NCBI GenBank assembly: GCA_002707335.2
Contig: PAMN02000048.1
Location: 6,623 to 19,125 of the forward strand
DNA: 12,503 nucleotides
Source: Methanobacteriota archaeon
GTDB lineage: Archaea > Thermoplasmatota > Poseidoniia > Poseidoniales > Poseidoniaceae
Direction: 5' to 3'
Shown here in pieces: positions 1 through 8,223 of the stretch (position 1 is the stretch's first letter; each line of letters begins with the position of its first letter). The position numbers and the translations under genes were made by a program. Below the pieces are notes generated by a model. It was not told the DNA's origin. It saw only the letters and a list, made by a program, of their open reading frames with translations, and did not search any database.

Positions 1-3000
1 ATAGATTCTGGTTCAGTAGTCGTAAGTGACGGATCTGTAATCTATGGCAGTGCTAACCAACTAGCATCTCAGGCTACTGTTTATGTAAACGGTGGAACTC
101 TAGATTGGGATGATTCTTCAATCATCAACAATCAACAATCAGGTATTGGTCTGATGGTTGAGTCAACTGGAGCATCCGGCGCAGACATTGATAATATAGC
201 TGTTAAGAATGCTGAAGTAGGAATTTATGCATTGAAGGCTGCACCTGATGTCGATGGATTTACTCTAACAGACAACGATGTAGGAATCGATGTAGAAGGC
301 GGAATGTCTCTGCCAACTATCTACAGAAGCCCATCTATACAAGGTGTAAACCGTGGATGGACAACTTATGCACTCGATGTTTCTGGCTTGATAAACGGCG
401 ACTATCTACAAGTTGGTTGGAACGCAGTATACGGAGGAGGATCTGCTCATCCGGCTTACAGCGCCCTTTACAGCAAGTACTTCATGATTTACGACAACCC
501 AAGATTGGCTCTAACTGATGGTGCAACAGAGTGGAACATTTCTTCTACCTCTGACACTGGATATTACAGTGGAACTGGCGGCGGTCTAACTGACTATGAT
601 TGTGGTAGTTCTGGTTACCATGCCAACCCAGTCGGTAGCAGTGCTCAACGTAACACACCAGCTGGATACGATTGGTTGGCTAATGATAATTCAGTAAGAA
701 ACGCATACCCGTACAACTACTGGTCATTCTACAGCCCATCCTTCTACTTTAATGGATGGTCCGCTCCTCCGTCTGGAATTAGCGGATATTACAACATATG
801 TGGACACTATTCTTACTACACAAGAATACCAACAGGAGCAAGTAATACACTAGCAATGCCTATTGTTGATGTTTCAGATTACGGTGGCGCAGGTAGTGCA
901 ATCACTGGTGCAACACTGTATGTTGATGTTCTGCACGCAAATGCAAACAACTACCAAGACAGAATAGAAATTGTTGCTAGGTCTGGAAACAACGCTGCTG
1001 ACCTCGGTGACTGGGTTCGTGAAATGGGAACTGCGTCTTTCGCTACAGGAACAATTACTGGTGGAGAAACCGGTATTGAAGTCGGCGGTCAATTCGCTGC
1101 AGGTATGTTTGACGACATAACTGTAAGCAATCCTTCAGATGCAGGTTTCTCAGTAACAGGATCAGCATCAGCCACAGTTGACCAATTGGAAGTTTCAGGT
1201 GGAGACTATGGTATATTGATGGGTCAAGGCGCATCAGGAACTGTTGACATGACTAATGCTGAAATCACTGGAACTAACACAGCAGGTGTTTACTACCTAA
1301 AGGACATGAAGGGTGATTTACAAGCAGATGTTCACAACAACACTGGATCTGCTCTGAAATTCGGCTCTGCAACATCATCAGACCTAACCTTCTCTAACAT
1401 GAATCTAGCTAACAACGGAATTGGTATTGAAAGCGCAGGTTCTGGAGAACTAAGTGTAAAGTATAGCGATTTCCTTAATACCAAAGATGTAGTGATTTCT
1501 GGTGGAGCAACTGTAAACTTCATAGAAGGAACTATTGATATGAATTCTGTTGAAGTAACAGGAGTAGGTGTTGTCGAAAGAATGAGAGAAGTTAACATTA
1601 CAGTAACTGCAGATACAAATGCAGTATCTGGTGCTAACGTCATGATGCAAGCCGCAGATGGTACAACCACAGGTTCTGCAGTATCTGATTCTAACGGAAA
1701 TGCGGATGGAATAACCTTCACTACAACATACGTTGACAGTGCAGGAATAAACACTGTCCCTCTTGCTGGATACCAGGCAGTAACCGTTGCACAAGTTGGA
1801 ACTTATTCTTCCTCTTTTGGAACTCACACTGGTGACTTCAGGTATATCTTCGACTCAATGAGTTTGAGTGATGATTCTGGAAATGAACATGAACTAGTTC
1901 TTACTGATTCTGTTGATTCTAGAATCTGTTACTCTTACTCGAGTAGTTCATACAATTACGTCGCAAGATGTGCAGGAAGTTTGAGTACTAGCGGAACCAG
2001 AACTCTGAGCAGTGGAATTACTGAATACGGATACTATGGTGCTACACCAAGTGGTAACAGCAACACTGGATTAAATGGTGAAGTTGTTATGGTCGATACA
2101 GGAATCTGGTATATCGATGGAAATACTAAGACCCAAACTAACGACAGTACTCTGTTATTTACAGCTACATCACCTAGCCGTAATGGTGCAGTAGTATGGT
2201 CTACGTACCCATATGGTGCAGAATTGTATTCGAACAATTCAACATGGTTGGGATTGTCTTATGTTGATGGAAAAGCCCAGGGTATTCAGATTGGATACTT
2301 TAACTGGAACGATGTCATACCAATGATCCACAATTCTAAATTGACTAACATCCTGTCAATTGTTAATGAACCTGGACCATATAGTTGGGTTGATACACCA
2401 TTCTTCGATATACAGAACAACGTGATAACCCACGTAAACAGCGGACACTTCGGTACGTCTACCAGAAATGAGAACATGTGCTTAATCACAGCAGTAGGTG
2501 GAGTTTCTGGAACTTATTCAACAATTAAGGATAACGTTCTGAATGATTGTTTAGTTGGAACATACGTCAAGAGAGCCGGTTACTATTACCGCTACACTTC
2601 ATCACAATGGGGTGCAGATGGTGCAGTAATCGAAAACAACACATTCAATGATGTTGGTCAACTTGGTGTATGGTTCGCTCTGAATTCGTATGCAGATGAT
2701 GTAACAGTCAAGGGTAACACCTTTGCTGGTTCAACAACGCCAGAATATGGAGTGTACGTACAAGACAGAAGAACTACTGGATTGGTAGTTACTGAGAACA
2801 CATTCAGTAGCCCTCAACAACCAATTTACCTACGTGGAGCGGTTGATTATGAGGTAACTGACAACGTTATCTACGGAGACGGGGATTCTGCTCACGCAGG
2901 AATTTACACTCTGTCTGGAAACGGATTAATTGACGGAAACACACTAGTCGATGCTGACGGTGGTATCCTTGTTGATGGAATCCGATTCGGATACACAGTG

Positions 3001-6000
3001 AACGTAACCAACAATGATATCTCTCAATCTACAGGTCGAACTGCTCCAGCAGCAGTAGGTATCTGGGCTGAAGATTGTGGTTCATCTATAATCAACACAG
3101 GTGGAAACACAATCTCGGTTATGGAGAATGGAATTGTTACAGAAGGTTGTGACTTAGTAGACACAGACTCAACTATCACAGCGGTAGGAGGATCTGGTGG
3201 CCAATTGTGGACTGTCGGAGTGAATGCACAATCGTTCGCACCTCAGAATATCACAATCAGCACTGGTGATACTATCCGATGGAGAGCTAACGAATACTGG
3301 ACAAATGCAACAGGATACGGAGAGCCACACGATGTTGTGTCAAACGACTCACTATTCTCTTCTGGAATAATGAACTTAGGATCTACACACACATACACGT
3401 TCTTGACCGCTGGTACATACACATACCACTGTTCACTACACCCAGCATTGAACATGTGGGGAAGTGTAACTGTGACCAATGCTTCTGCAGGTTCATTCGA
3501 TTCAATCGGAATAAACATCGCAGGTACCAATGATGACATTGTTCTTCATGGAACTGAAGCAACTGGTTTCACAACAACTGTAGAGCAAACTGGCGGTTCA
3601 TTGACTGTTGAAGGAGATGCACTCTTGTCAGGTAACTCATACGGTGTATATGCTGAAGACACTGATGTAGTAGTCGATGGGGCACACATGATTTCAGGTT
3701 CTAACGGATCTGCAATGTATGTCACAGGAACATCTACTCTAGATGCTACAGACATGGACACTTCCGGTAAGTTTGGATTAAACTCTGATGGAGTTGACTT
3801 CAGATGGAACGGTGGAGAATCTGATGCAGACACAGCTCTAATCATAGACGGTGGCGCAGAAGGATCTGTCGAGAATCTAACATGGGACGATGTAAACACT
3901 CAGATTGATGCAAGAGATTACAGCACAGTAACTTCGGTTGGAAACACAGTCGATGCTAGCAAACTAATTCTCGCATCAACAGCAGTCATCCACGAAGGAA
4001 ACTTGCTGAACTTGGACATTACTCACAAGAGCAATGAACCATCTGACGTTGGACTATTAATCCAATCAACAGACGGTGAACAAGCAGCATATGTTTCACC
4101 AGCATACCGAAATTCATTCGTTACTGCTGATGGTGACACCGCTGAGTGGTTCAACAACGTGAAGAATCCTTCAGACGACGCAATGCCTGGTGTAATGTCA
4201 GACACAGTTGATGAAGACTTCCTTGCTACATGGGATGCTAACTATCTACACCTGGCACTAACAGGTGTTGACTTTGGAACAGCTGACTTGCAGATATACA
4301 TTGATTCCACAACTGGTGGAGACACAACTGGACAAAGCTGGTATGTCTCTCACTCACTGCCATTCGCAGCAGACTATGTCTTCTGGGCAGAAGATGGAAC
4401 AGATGGTAACTCTGGATTAAAGGTCAACGGATTCACTGGATGGACTGATGTCACATCATCATGTAACAACCTTGATTCGTTTATCGGTTGGTCTGGTGAC
4501 ACCGACACTGAAATCTCAATTCCTTGGGATTGTATCGGAGAACCATCTGACACAGTTAGAATGATTGTTATCGTACAAGACGAATCTACTGGTGCTATTG
4601 AATCAGTACACCCAGATCAATCAGTCGCTACTGGCGCAACAGGTCAAACCTTCACAGAAGAAATGACCCTAATGCTAGGACACAGTGATTTGGCTGACGG
4701 AGACTCTTTACAGAACCATCTACTAATTTACCGAAGCTATGTAGGTACTAACACACCAACAGATGCAAAGGAATACGACATATCTGTCAAGGTAGATGCA
4801 GTTTGTGAAGAAGACTGGCACACAGTAACCGATGTCTCAATGGCAACTAATGTCAACCTACCAATTGACATTAAGCGTGCTTGTCCAGTAATCACTGACC
4901 TAATCGACATTACCGTTGATGAAGACAGTGGACTGTACGAACTAAGCTTGCTCGACAAGGCTGACGATGTTCAAGATGACGAGGTCAACTTGGTTTGGAC
5001 TGTAGCAGATGACGCAGACCCAACCAACAGTCCTTCTATGCTATTGAGCAACAACTTGGTCTCACAGGATCTATTGATTACTCCTGACCACGACCAATTC
5101 GGTGCTTACACCTTCCACTTCGAAGTAGAAGACTCTCATGGATTGACAGACTCTGAAACAATTGTATTCACAGTTGTTAACGTGAACGATGCTCCAATCA
5201 TCTGTAACACAGAGCGTGCAGACTGTATGCCGGTGTTCTCCGATGATGGTGCTGGAAACCTAAACGTCCTGGATGAAGGATTCGGAAGTGTGAGCAAGGT
5301 TCTAGGATCTGCTGCTAACGCAACTGGCTCCTACATCATCGATATGGCAAGCAATGACATGGCTAACGAACAGCCTCAAGTTTACAACTGGGCTGCTAAG
5401 ATCAAGTCAGACAATGTAACAGTAGAACCATACTGGGTACAAAAGAAGTACGCAACAGTTCCTGCTATGTTTGCTGAAGTTGGCGCAGTCATGACGGCAG
5501 CTGGTGGATGGCAAGACATTGCAATCTCTGGAGACCCAACCAGCATCACGCCAAATGGTACATATGTTCTACCAACATTGAACGATGTAACAATTCTGAC
5601 CTACTTATTGGCTCAGAATGGCTGTGGATCTGCATGGTACCAGGAATACATGGATTCATCCGGTAACAAGGTAACTGCAGTCCGCTCTGATGATGGCTGT
5701 GACAGTACAATCGATGCTACTGGTAAGGTATACTCTGGTCTAAACTACACAGACTTCTGGATGGAAGCCTATGGAGTAGACACAGAAGCAAACTGGGGTT
5801 CATGGGACTCTGTGTTCACTGACGGATTCTCCACAACAAGTGGATACAATCCATGTCCAGCATACACAGTATCTGTGATCAACAATGAATTGACCATTAA
5901 GGAAAATGCTGATTGGGAACTAGGTGGAGACTGTACTATTGTCCTGTCTCTGAATGATGATGGTGGATACTGTCAGAACACATACCTAGGTAGAACATCC

Positions 6001-8070
6001 GATGTAAGGGCAAGTTGTGTTTCATACTCTTGGCTAATCGATTACCCAGTAACGCACCCAGTATTTGGACCAATCACTGTAACAGGTTGTTACAACCTTT
6101 ACCTTGGACTGGCATCATTCGTACCAGAATACCTGCCTGATGGAACACCTACTGGAATGACTCAGACTATCTGTCAAGCGTACGGATGGGTTGATGAAAA
6201 CACCCAAGCAGAAGACATGGAAGTAGTGTTCTCGGTAACTCCGGTTAACGATGCACCTGAAGTTGTAGAATGGAATGCCAACTCTGCATCTGACGATTAC
6301 GCAGTAATCATGGATGGTAATGGAGATGTTCCAAACTTCCCATGGAAGGTTACACTAACTGAAGATGACGAAAGTGTTGACAACTTGACATACGATTTGG
6401 CAATGATGAAGCACGACAACGATCACAACGACGAAGACCTAGTCTGGTCAATTGTGAAGTCTGAAACCTGTGATTATGAGAACTACTTCTCAGCTATAAT
6501 CAACGGAGACGACATCGTGTTCGACCTAATCAAGGACGCAACAACAAACGCCCCTGAATGGGAAGTTGACTACTTGAACGACGGTGGTAAGCATCAGAAG
6601 GTACCTCTATCTGGTGAATTCTGTCCGATCACTCTGTACCTACACGACACAGCAACAGCACCAAGTTACATACCAAACTACGGTATGTCAACTGCTAACT
6701 ATCAGCAAGGTGAAGACAGTGTAACACTATACATCCGTGTCGACAACGTTGCAGAGAATGTACCAGACTACTACCTAGAATCAGTCAGTGGATTTGACTT
6801 CAACGGAGTCAGCAACATCATGCCGAAGACATTTGTACCAACAACTGTCTCAATCGGTCACGGTGGAGATGAAGGACCATACAACTACGACCACATGCTG
6901 GAAGTAACATTCCACAGTGATGGTTACAACAACGATGACCCAGATGCTGAAGAATATGTATCACTAGGAACACAATATGTTGTTCCACCTGCTTACGGAG
7001 AGGAAATCGAAGTAACAGACATGGTATACATAACTGCTACAACATCTAGAGTTTGGGTTGAAGTAGATGTCCTAACTTGTGTTGCAGAATCCTGTGACAT
7101 GACCGTATCACCAACTGAGAGATTCTTCGGATACTCTTTCCCATACGCACATGCTTGTGTTGATACCAATGGTATCCAACAAGATGCATGGAGCTGTCCT
7201 GGTGAAATCGGAACATCATCTGTAGATGCTGATGGAAACCCATCTGCGGTAACTCTGAACAATAAGAGAAGACCAATGCTTGAAGACCAAGACTGGTGTA
7301 ACAACTTGATGAGCACTGACGACAATGGATCAGACTGTGCACAACCAAGAACATTCGGTAAGACAACTATCGCAACCGGACAAGACCTACCAACTGTTGT
7401 AAGACTGATTGGAATTGCAGACGTACCATCGTTCGCACCTTCAATCATTGCAATCAGCGCTGCTGGTCTGTTTGTGAGCGCTCTAGTGCTACAGAGCCGC
7501 CGTGACGAAGAACAAGAGGAATTGGATGAAATGACTCTTGAAGACGATGAACAAGCGGTGAGCCCAGTTATCGCTACTATCTTGATGGTAGCGATTACTG
7601 TGGTTCTATCTGGTGTTATCTATGTCTGGGCATCAAGTCTAGCGGATACTTCTGCCAAGGGTGTACCTCGTATCTCGTTCACAATAGATTCGAGCCAAGC
7701 TCTAGGCGGAGAGGATTCGTTCCATCGAATCGCAGTAACAACAAGCCAAGTTGAACTCGCTACACAAGCAGTTCAAGTGACAGTTGAGTACACAGACCCT
7801 GTCGGAGATACAGTAACTGAAACTTACAATCTAGCAGATACTACTGTGTATGGGTTCTTCCCAGGTAACTCAGATACATTGGTTACCTTCACAGATGCTG
7901 TTGGCTCTGAAAGTGGTGTGACCAAATCTAGTTTCGATACAGGTGATACTATCTACATTCGAACATCGAATGCAGATGGTGAACCATTGACAAACCTGTA
8001 CGTATCAATCAGTTACAACCCAGCAAATGGGGCACCTGGATCCGTACTAAGAACTTGGTCTGGTCTTTGA
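1..8070 (+). CDS. Giant multidomain cell-surface protein with C-terminal pilin-like module (5' partial)
   Basis: The frame is open from base 1 to the TGA at 8068-8070, so the true start lies left of the window; 2,689 residues are visible (numbered here from base 1). Domains in order: beta-helix repeats (about 1-100 and 343-520) interrupted by an aromatic-rich insert (103-342); a carboxypeptidase-regulatory/Ig-like segment (529-600); a second beta-helix (about 695-1060) with NNTF, GNTF and ENTF turns; a plastocyanin-like domain (1067-1158); a third beta-helix (1165-1355); a CBM9/DOMON-like domain (1365-1535); cadherin-like units ending in NVNDAP (1727-1732) and PVNDAP (2081-2086); Cys-rich ectodomain to about 2470; a membrane helix (2478-2499); an acidic loop; a pilin-like module (2511-2689). 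Ser/Thr/Asn/Asp-rich composition and many N-x-S/T sequons fit an exported glycoprotein. The family is not one I can name; adhesion or particle/polymer binding is inferred from the architecture. Confidence 0.9.
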   Translation: MDSGSVVVSDGSVIYGSANQLASQATVYVNGGTLDWDDSSIINNQQSGIGLMVESTGASGADIDNIAVKNAEVGIYALKAAPDVDGFTLTDNDVGIDVEGGMSLPTIYRSPSIQGVNRGWTTYALDVSGLINGDYLQVGWNAVYGGGSAHPAYSALYSKYFMIYDNPRLALTDGATEWNISSTSDTGYYSGTGGGLTDYDCGSSGYHANPVGSSAQRNTPAGYDWLANDNSVRNAYPYNYWSFYSPSFYFNGWSAPPSGISGYYNICGHYSYYTRIPTGASNTLAMPIVDVSDYGGAGSAITGATLYVDVLHANANNYQDRIEIVARSGNNAADLGDWVREMGTASFATGTITGGETGIEVGGQFAAGMFDDITVSNPSDAGFSVTGSASATVDQLEVSGGDYGILMGQGASGTVDMTNAEITGTNTAGVYYLKDMKGDLQADVHNNTGSALKFGSATSSDLTFSNMNLANNGIGIESAGSGELSVKYSDFLNTKDVVISGGATVNFIEGTIDMNSVEVTGVGVVERMREVNITVTADTNAVSGANVMMQAADGTTTGSAVSDSNGNADGITFTTTYVDSAGINTVPLAGYQAVTVAQVGTYSSSFGTHTGDFRYIFDSMSLSDDSGNEHELVLTDSVDSRICYSYSSSSYNYVARCAGSLSTSGTRTLSSGITEYGYYGATPSGNSNTGLNGEVVMVDTGIWYIDGNTKTQTNDSTLLFTATSPSRNGAVVWSTYPYGAELYSNNSTWLGLSYVDGKAQGIQIGYFNWNDVIPMIHNSKLTNILSIVNEPGPYSWVDTPFFDIQNNVITHVNSGHFGTSTRNENMCLITAVGGVSGTYSTIKDNVLNDCLVGTYVKRAGYYYRYTSSQWGADGAVIENNTFNDVGQLGVWFALNSYADDVTVKGNTFAGSTTPEYGVYVQDRRTTGLVVTENTFSSPQQPIYLRGAVDYEVTDNVIYGDGDSAHAGIYTLSGNGLIDGNTLVDADGGILVDGIRFGYTVNVTNNDISQSTGRTAPAAVGIWAEDCGSSIINTGGNTISVMENGIVTEGCDLVDTDSTITAVGGSGGQLWTVGVNAQSFAPQNITISTGDTIRWRANEYWTNATGYGEPHDVVSNDSLFSSGIMNLGSTHTYTFLTAGTYTYHCSLHPALNMWGSVTVTNASAGSFDSIGINIAGTNDDIVLHGTEATGFTTTVEQTGGSLTVEGDALLSGNSYGVYAEDTDVVVDGAHMISGSNGSAMYVTGTSTLDATDMDTSGKFGLNSDGVDFRWNGGESDADTALIIDGGAEGSVENLTWDDVNTQIDARDYSTVTSVGNTVDASKLILASTAVIHEGNLLNLDITHKSNEPSDVGLLIQSTDGEQAAYVSPAYRNSFVTADGDTAEWFNNVKNPSDDAMPGVMSDTVDEDFLATWDANYLHLALTGVDFGTADLQIYIDSTTGGDTTGQSWYVSHSLPFAADYVFWAEDGTDGNSGLKVNGFTGWTDVTSSCNNLDSFIGWSGDTDTEISIPWDCIGEPSDTVRMIVIVQDESTGAIESVHPDQSVATGATGQTFTEEMTLMLGHSDLADGDSLQNHLLIYRSYVGTNTPTDAKEYDISVKVDAVCEEDWHTVTDVSMATNVNLPIDIKRACPVITDLIDITVDEDSGLYELSLLDKADDVQDDEVNLVWTVADDADPTNSPSMLLSNNLVSQDLLITPDHDQFGAYTFHFEVEDSHGLTDSETIVFTVVNVNDAPIICNTERADCMPVFSDDGAGNLNVLDEGFGSVSKVLGSAANATGSYIIDMASNDMANEQPQVYNWAAKIKSDNVTVEPYWVQKKYATVPAMFAEVGAVMTAAGGWQDIAISGDPTSITPNGTYVLPTLNDVTILTYLLAQNGCGSAWYQEYMDSSGNKVTAVRSDDGCDSTIDATGKVYSGLNYTDFWMEAYGVDTEANWGSWDSVFTDGFSTTSGYNPCPAYTVSVINNELTIKENADWELGGDCTIVLSLNDDGGYCQNTYLGRTSDVRASCVSYSWLIDYPVTHPVFGPITVTGCYNLYLGLASFVPEYLPDGTPTGMTQTICQAYGWVDENTQAEDMEVVFSVTPVNDAPEVVEWNANSASDDYAVIMDGNGDVPNFPWKVTLTEDDESVDNLTYDLAMMKHDNDHNDEDLVWSIVKSETCDYENYFSAIINGDDIVFDLIKDATTNAPEWEVDYLNDGGKHQKVPLSGEFCPITLYLHDTATAPSYIPNYGMSTANYQQGEDSVTLYIRVDNVAENVPDYYLESVSGFDFNGVSNIMPKTFVPTTVSIGHGGDEGPYNYDHMLEVTFHSDGYNNDDPDAEEYVSLGTQYVVPPAYGEEIEVTDMVYITATTSRVWVEVDVLTCVAESCDMTVSPTERFFGYSFPYAHACVDTNGIQQDAWSCPGEIGTSSVDADGNPSAVTLNNKRRPMLEDQDWCNNLMSTDDNGSDCAQPRTFGKTTIATGQDLPTVVRLIGIADVPSFAPSIIAISAAGLFVSALVLQSRRDEEQEELDEMTLEDDEQAVSPVIATILMVAITVVLSGVIYVWASSLADTSAKGVPRISFTIDSSQALGGEDSFHRIAVTTSQVELATQAVQVTVEYTDPVGDTVTETYNLADTTVYGFFPGNSDTLVTFTDAVGSESGVTKSSFDTGDTIYIRTSNADGEPLTNLYVSISYNPANGAPGSVLRTWSGL
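3199..3474 (+). other. Plastocyanin/halocyanin-like type 1 copper domain within the giant protein
   Basis: Residues 1067-1158 of the giant protein read as a complete small cupredoxin. It has the N-terminal strand pattern FAPQNITISTGDTIRW, then PHDVV with His1110, then the C-terminal ligand loop YHCSLHPALNMWG with Cys1144, His1147 and Met1152. The C-x2-H-x4-M spacing is that of plastocyanin (Cys84, His87, Met92 in the plant protein), and all four type 1 copper ligands are present, so copper binding is expected. The domain sits between beta-helix blocks rather than being tethered alone as in halocyanins. Electron transfer, copper capture or a purely structural role are all possible; the sequence does not decide. 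Confidence 0.88.
4093..4605 (+). other. CBM9/DOMON-like beta-sandwich domain within the giant protein
   Basis: Residues 1365-1535 show the recurrent pattern of this fold: an opening TADGDTAEW segment, DEDFLATWDANYLHLALTG (about 1404-1422), a strand DLQIYIDST followed by a glycine/threonine turn, and later EISIPWDCIG and VRMIVIVQD strands. The W-D-x-x-Y-L-x-L-x-L core is typical of CBM9-type and related DOMON domains, which bind sugars or haem in other proteins. The ligand cannot be predicted here. It directly precedes the cadherin-like repeats. Confidence 0.6.
4882..5196 (+). other. Cadherin-like (NDAP-type) repeat within the giant protein
   Basis: Residues 1628-1732 run from CPVITDLIDITVDEDSG to VVNVNDAP, with SHGLTDSETIVFTV before the closing motif. 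This is the acidic, presumably calcium-binding, Ig/cadherin-like repeat common in large prokaryotic surface proteins. A second closing motif (VTPVNDAP) occurs at about 2079-2086 and a degenerate one (RVDNVAENVPD) at 2246-2256, so there are probably two or three repeats. The stretch between the first two is unusually long and Cys-containing, which suggests an inserted domain. Confidence 0.7.
7531..8070 (+). other. Archaeal type IV pilin-like module fused to the C-terminus of the giant protein
   Basis: From Met2511 the sequence reads like a complete archaeal pilin: MTLEDDEQ, then AVSPVIATILMVAITVV and a further hydrophobic run to about 2546, then a 140-residue beta-rich ectodomain (ISFTIDSSQALGG to the end). 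The VSPVIATIL core is the signature of archaeal pilin/archaellin-like N-termini, which are cut by a prepilin peptidase just before the hydrophobic core. The usual Lys/Arg before the cut is Gln here (EQA/VSPV), so cleavage is uncertain. The preceding membrane helix (2478-2499) ends in SRRDEEQEELDE, a typical cytoplasmic tail, so the pilin signal is on the cytoplasmic side. An in-frame ATG opens at 7531 with AGAGGA ten bases upstream. Confidence 0.8.
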
Positions 8071-8094
8071 AGGCAAATGAATTGAGTAATCTCA

Positions 8095-8127
8095 ACCCCT
8101 CTTCGGAGGGGTAGAGGTTCTCTTTTT
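8095..8127 (+). terminator. Hairpin plus T-tract terminator of the giant gene
   Basis: ACCCCTC (8095-8101) pairs perfectly with GAGGGGT (8106-8112) around a TTCG loop, giving a seven-base-pair stem closed by the very stable C(UUCG)G tetraloop. A T-run (8123-8127) follows after ten bases. It begins 24 bases after the giant gene's stop codon. A U-tract is the usual archaeal termination signal; the stable hairpin may also protect the 3' end of the very long mRNA. Confidence 0.75.
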
Positions 8128-8168
8128 ACAGGCGTGTATACAGCGTAGCGTATACCTGTTGATACAGG
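8128..8168 (+). repeat. Three-part ACAGG/CCTGT inverted-repeat cluster
   Basis: ACAGG (8128-8132), CCTGT (8155-8159) and ACAGG (8164-8168) allow two exclusive hairpins. The first pairs the outer left arm with CCTGT and is extended by TATAC (8137-8141) with GTATA (8150-8154), with a four-base bulge. The second is a tight CCTGT-TGAT-ACAGG hairpin. GTATAC is itself palindromic and occurs twice (8136-8141 and 8150-8155). It lies between the terminator and the HAD gene, so it may be a regulator site, an RNA switch or a processing site. No function is shown. Confidence 0.5.
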
Positions 8169-8223
8169 ATAATCTCTCGTGCACATACAATGTTCTAAAG
8201 CCAATGGAAGATAGGGAATTGAT

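Noticed and set aside
154..156. ATG at 154 as the start of the giant protein
   Set aside because: The same frame has no stop back to base 1 and bases 1-153 already encode beta-helix-like sequence, so the gene begins outside the window.
1332..1754. Minus-strand 140-codon ORF opposite the giant gene
   Set aside because: It is a mirror of low-complexity Ser/Thr/Val codons in the giant gene, with no recognisable domain; other minus-strand ORFs within 1-8070, such as 3243-3539 and 6993-7448, were rejected for the same reason.
7432..7533. Assembly error joining two genes
   Set aside because: No frame disruption or change in codon use is visible across the junction and the topology is coherent, so I kept the fusion; it cannot be fully excluded without reads.
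1..8070. CRISPR or DNA-level tandem repeats in the giant gene
   Set aside because: The repetition is at the protein level (beta-helix turns); no regularly spaced identical DNA repeats were seen.
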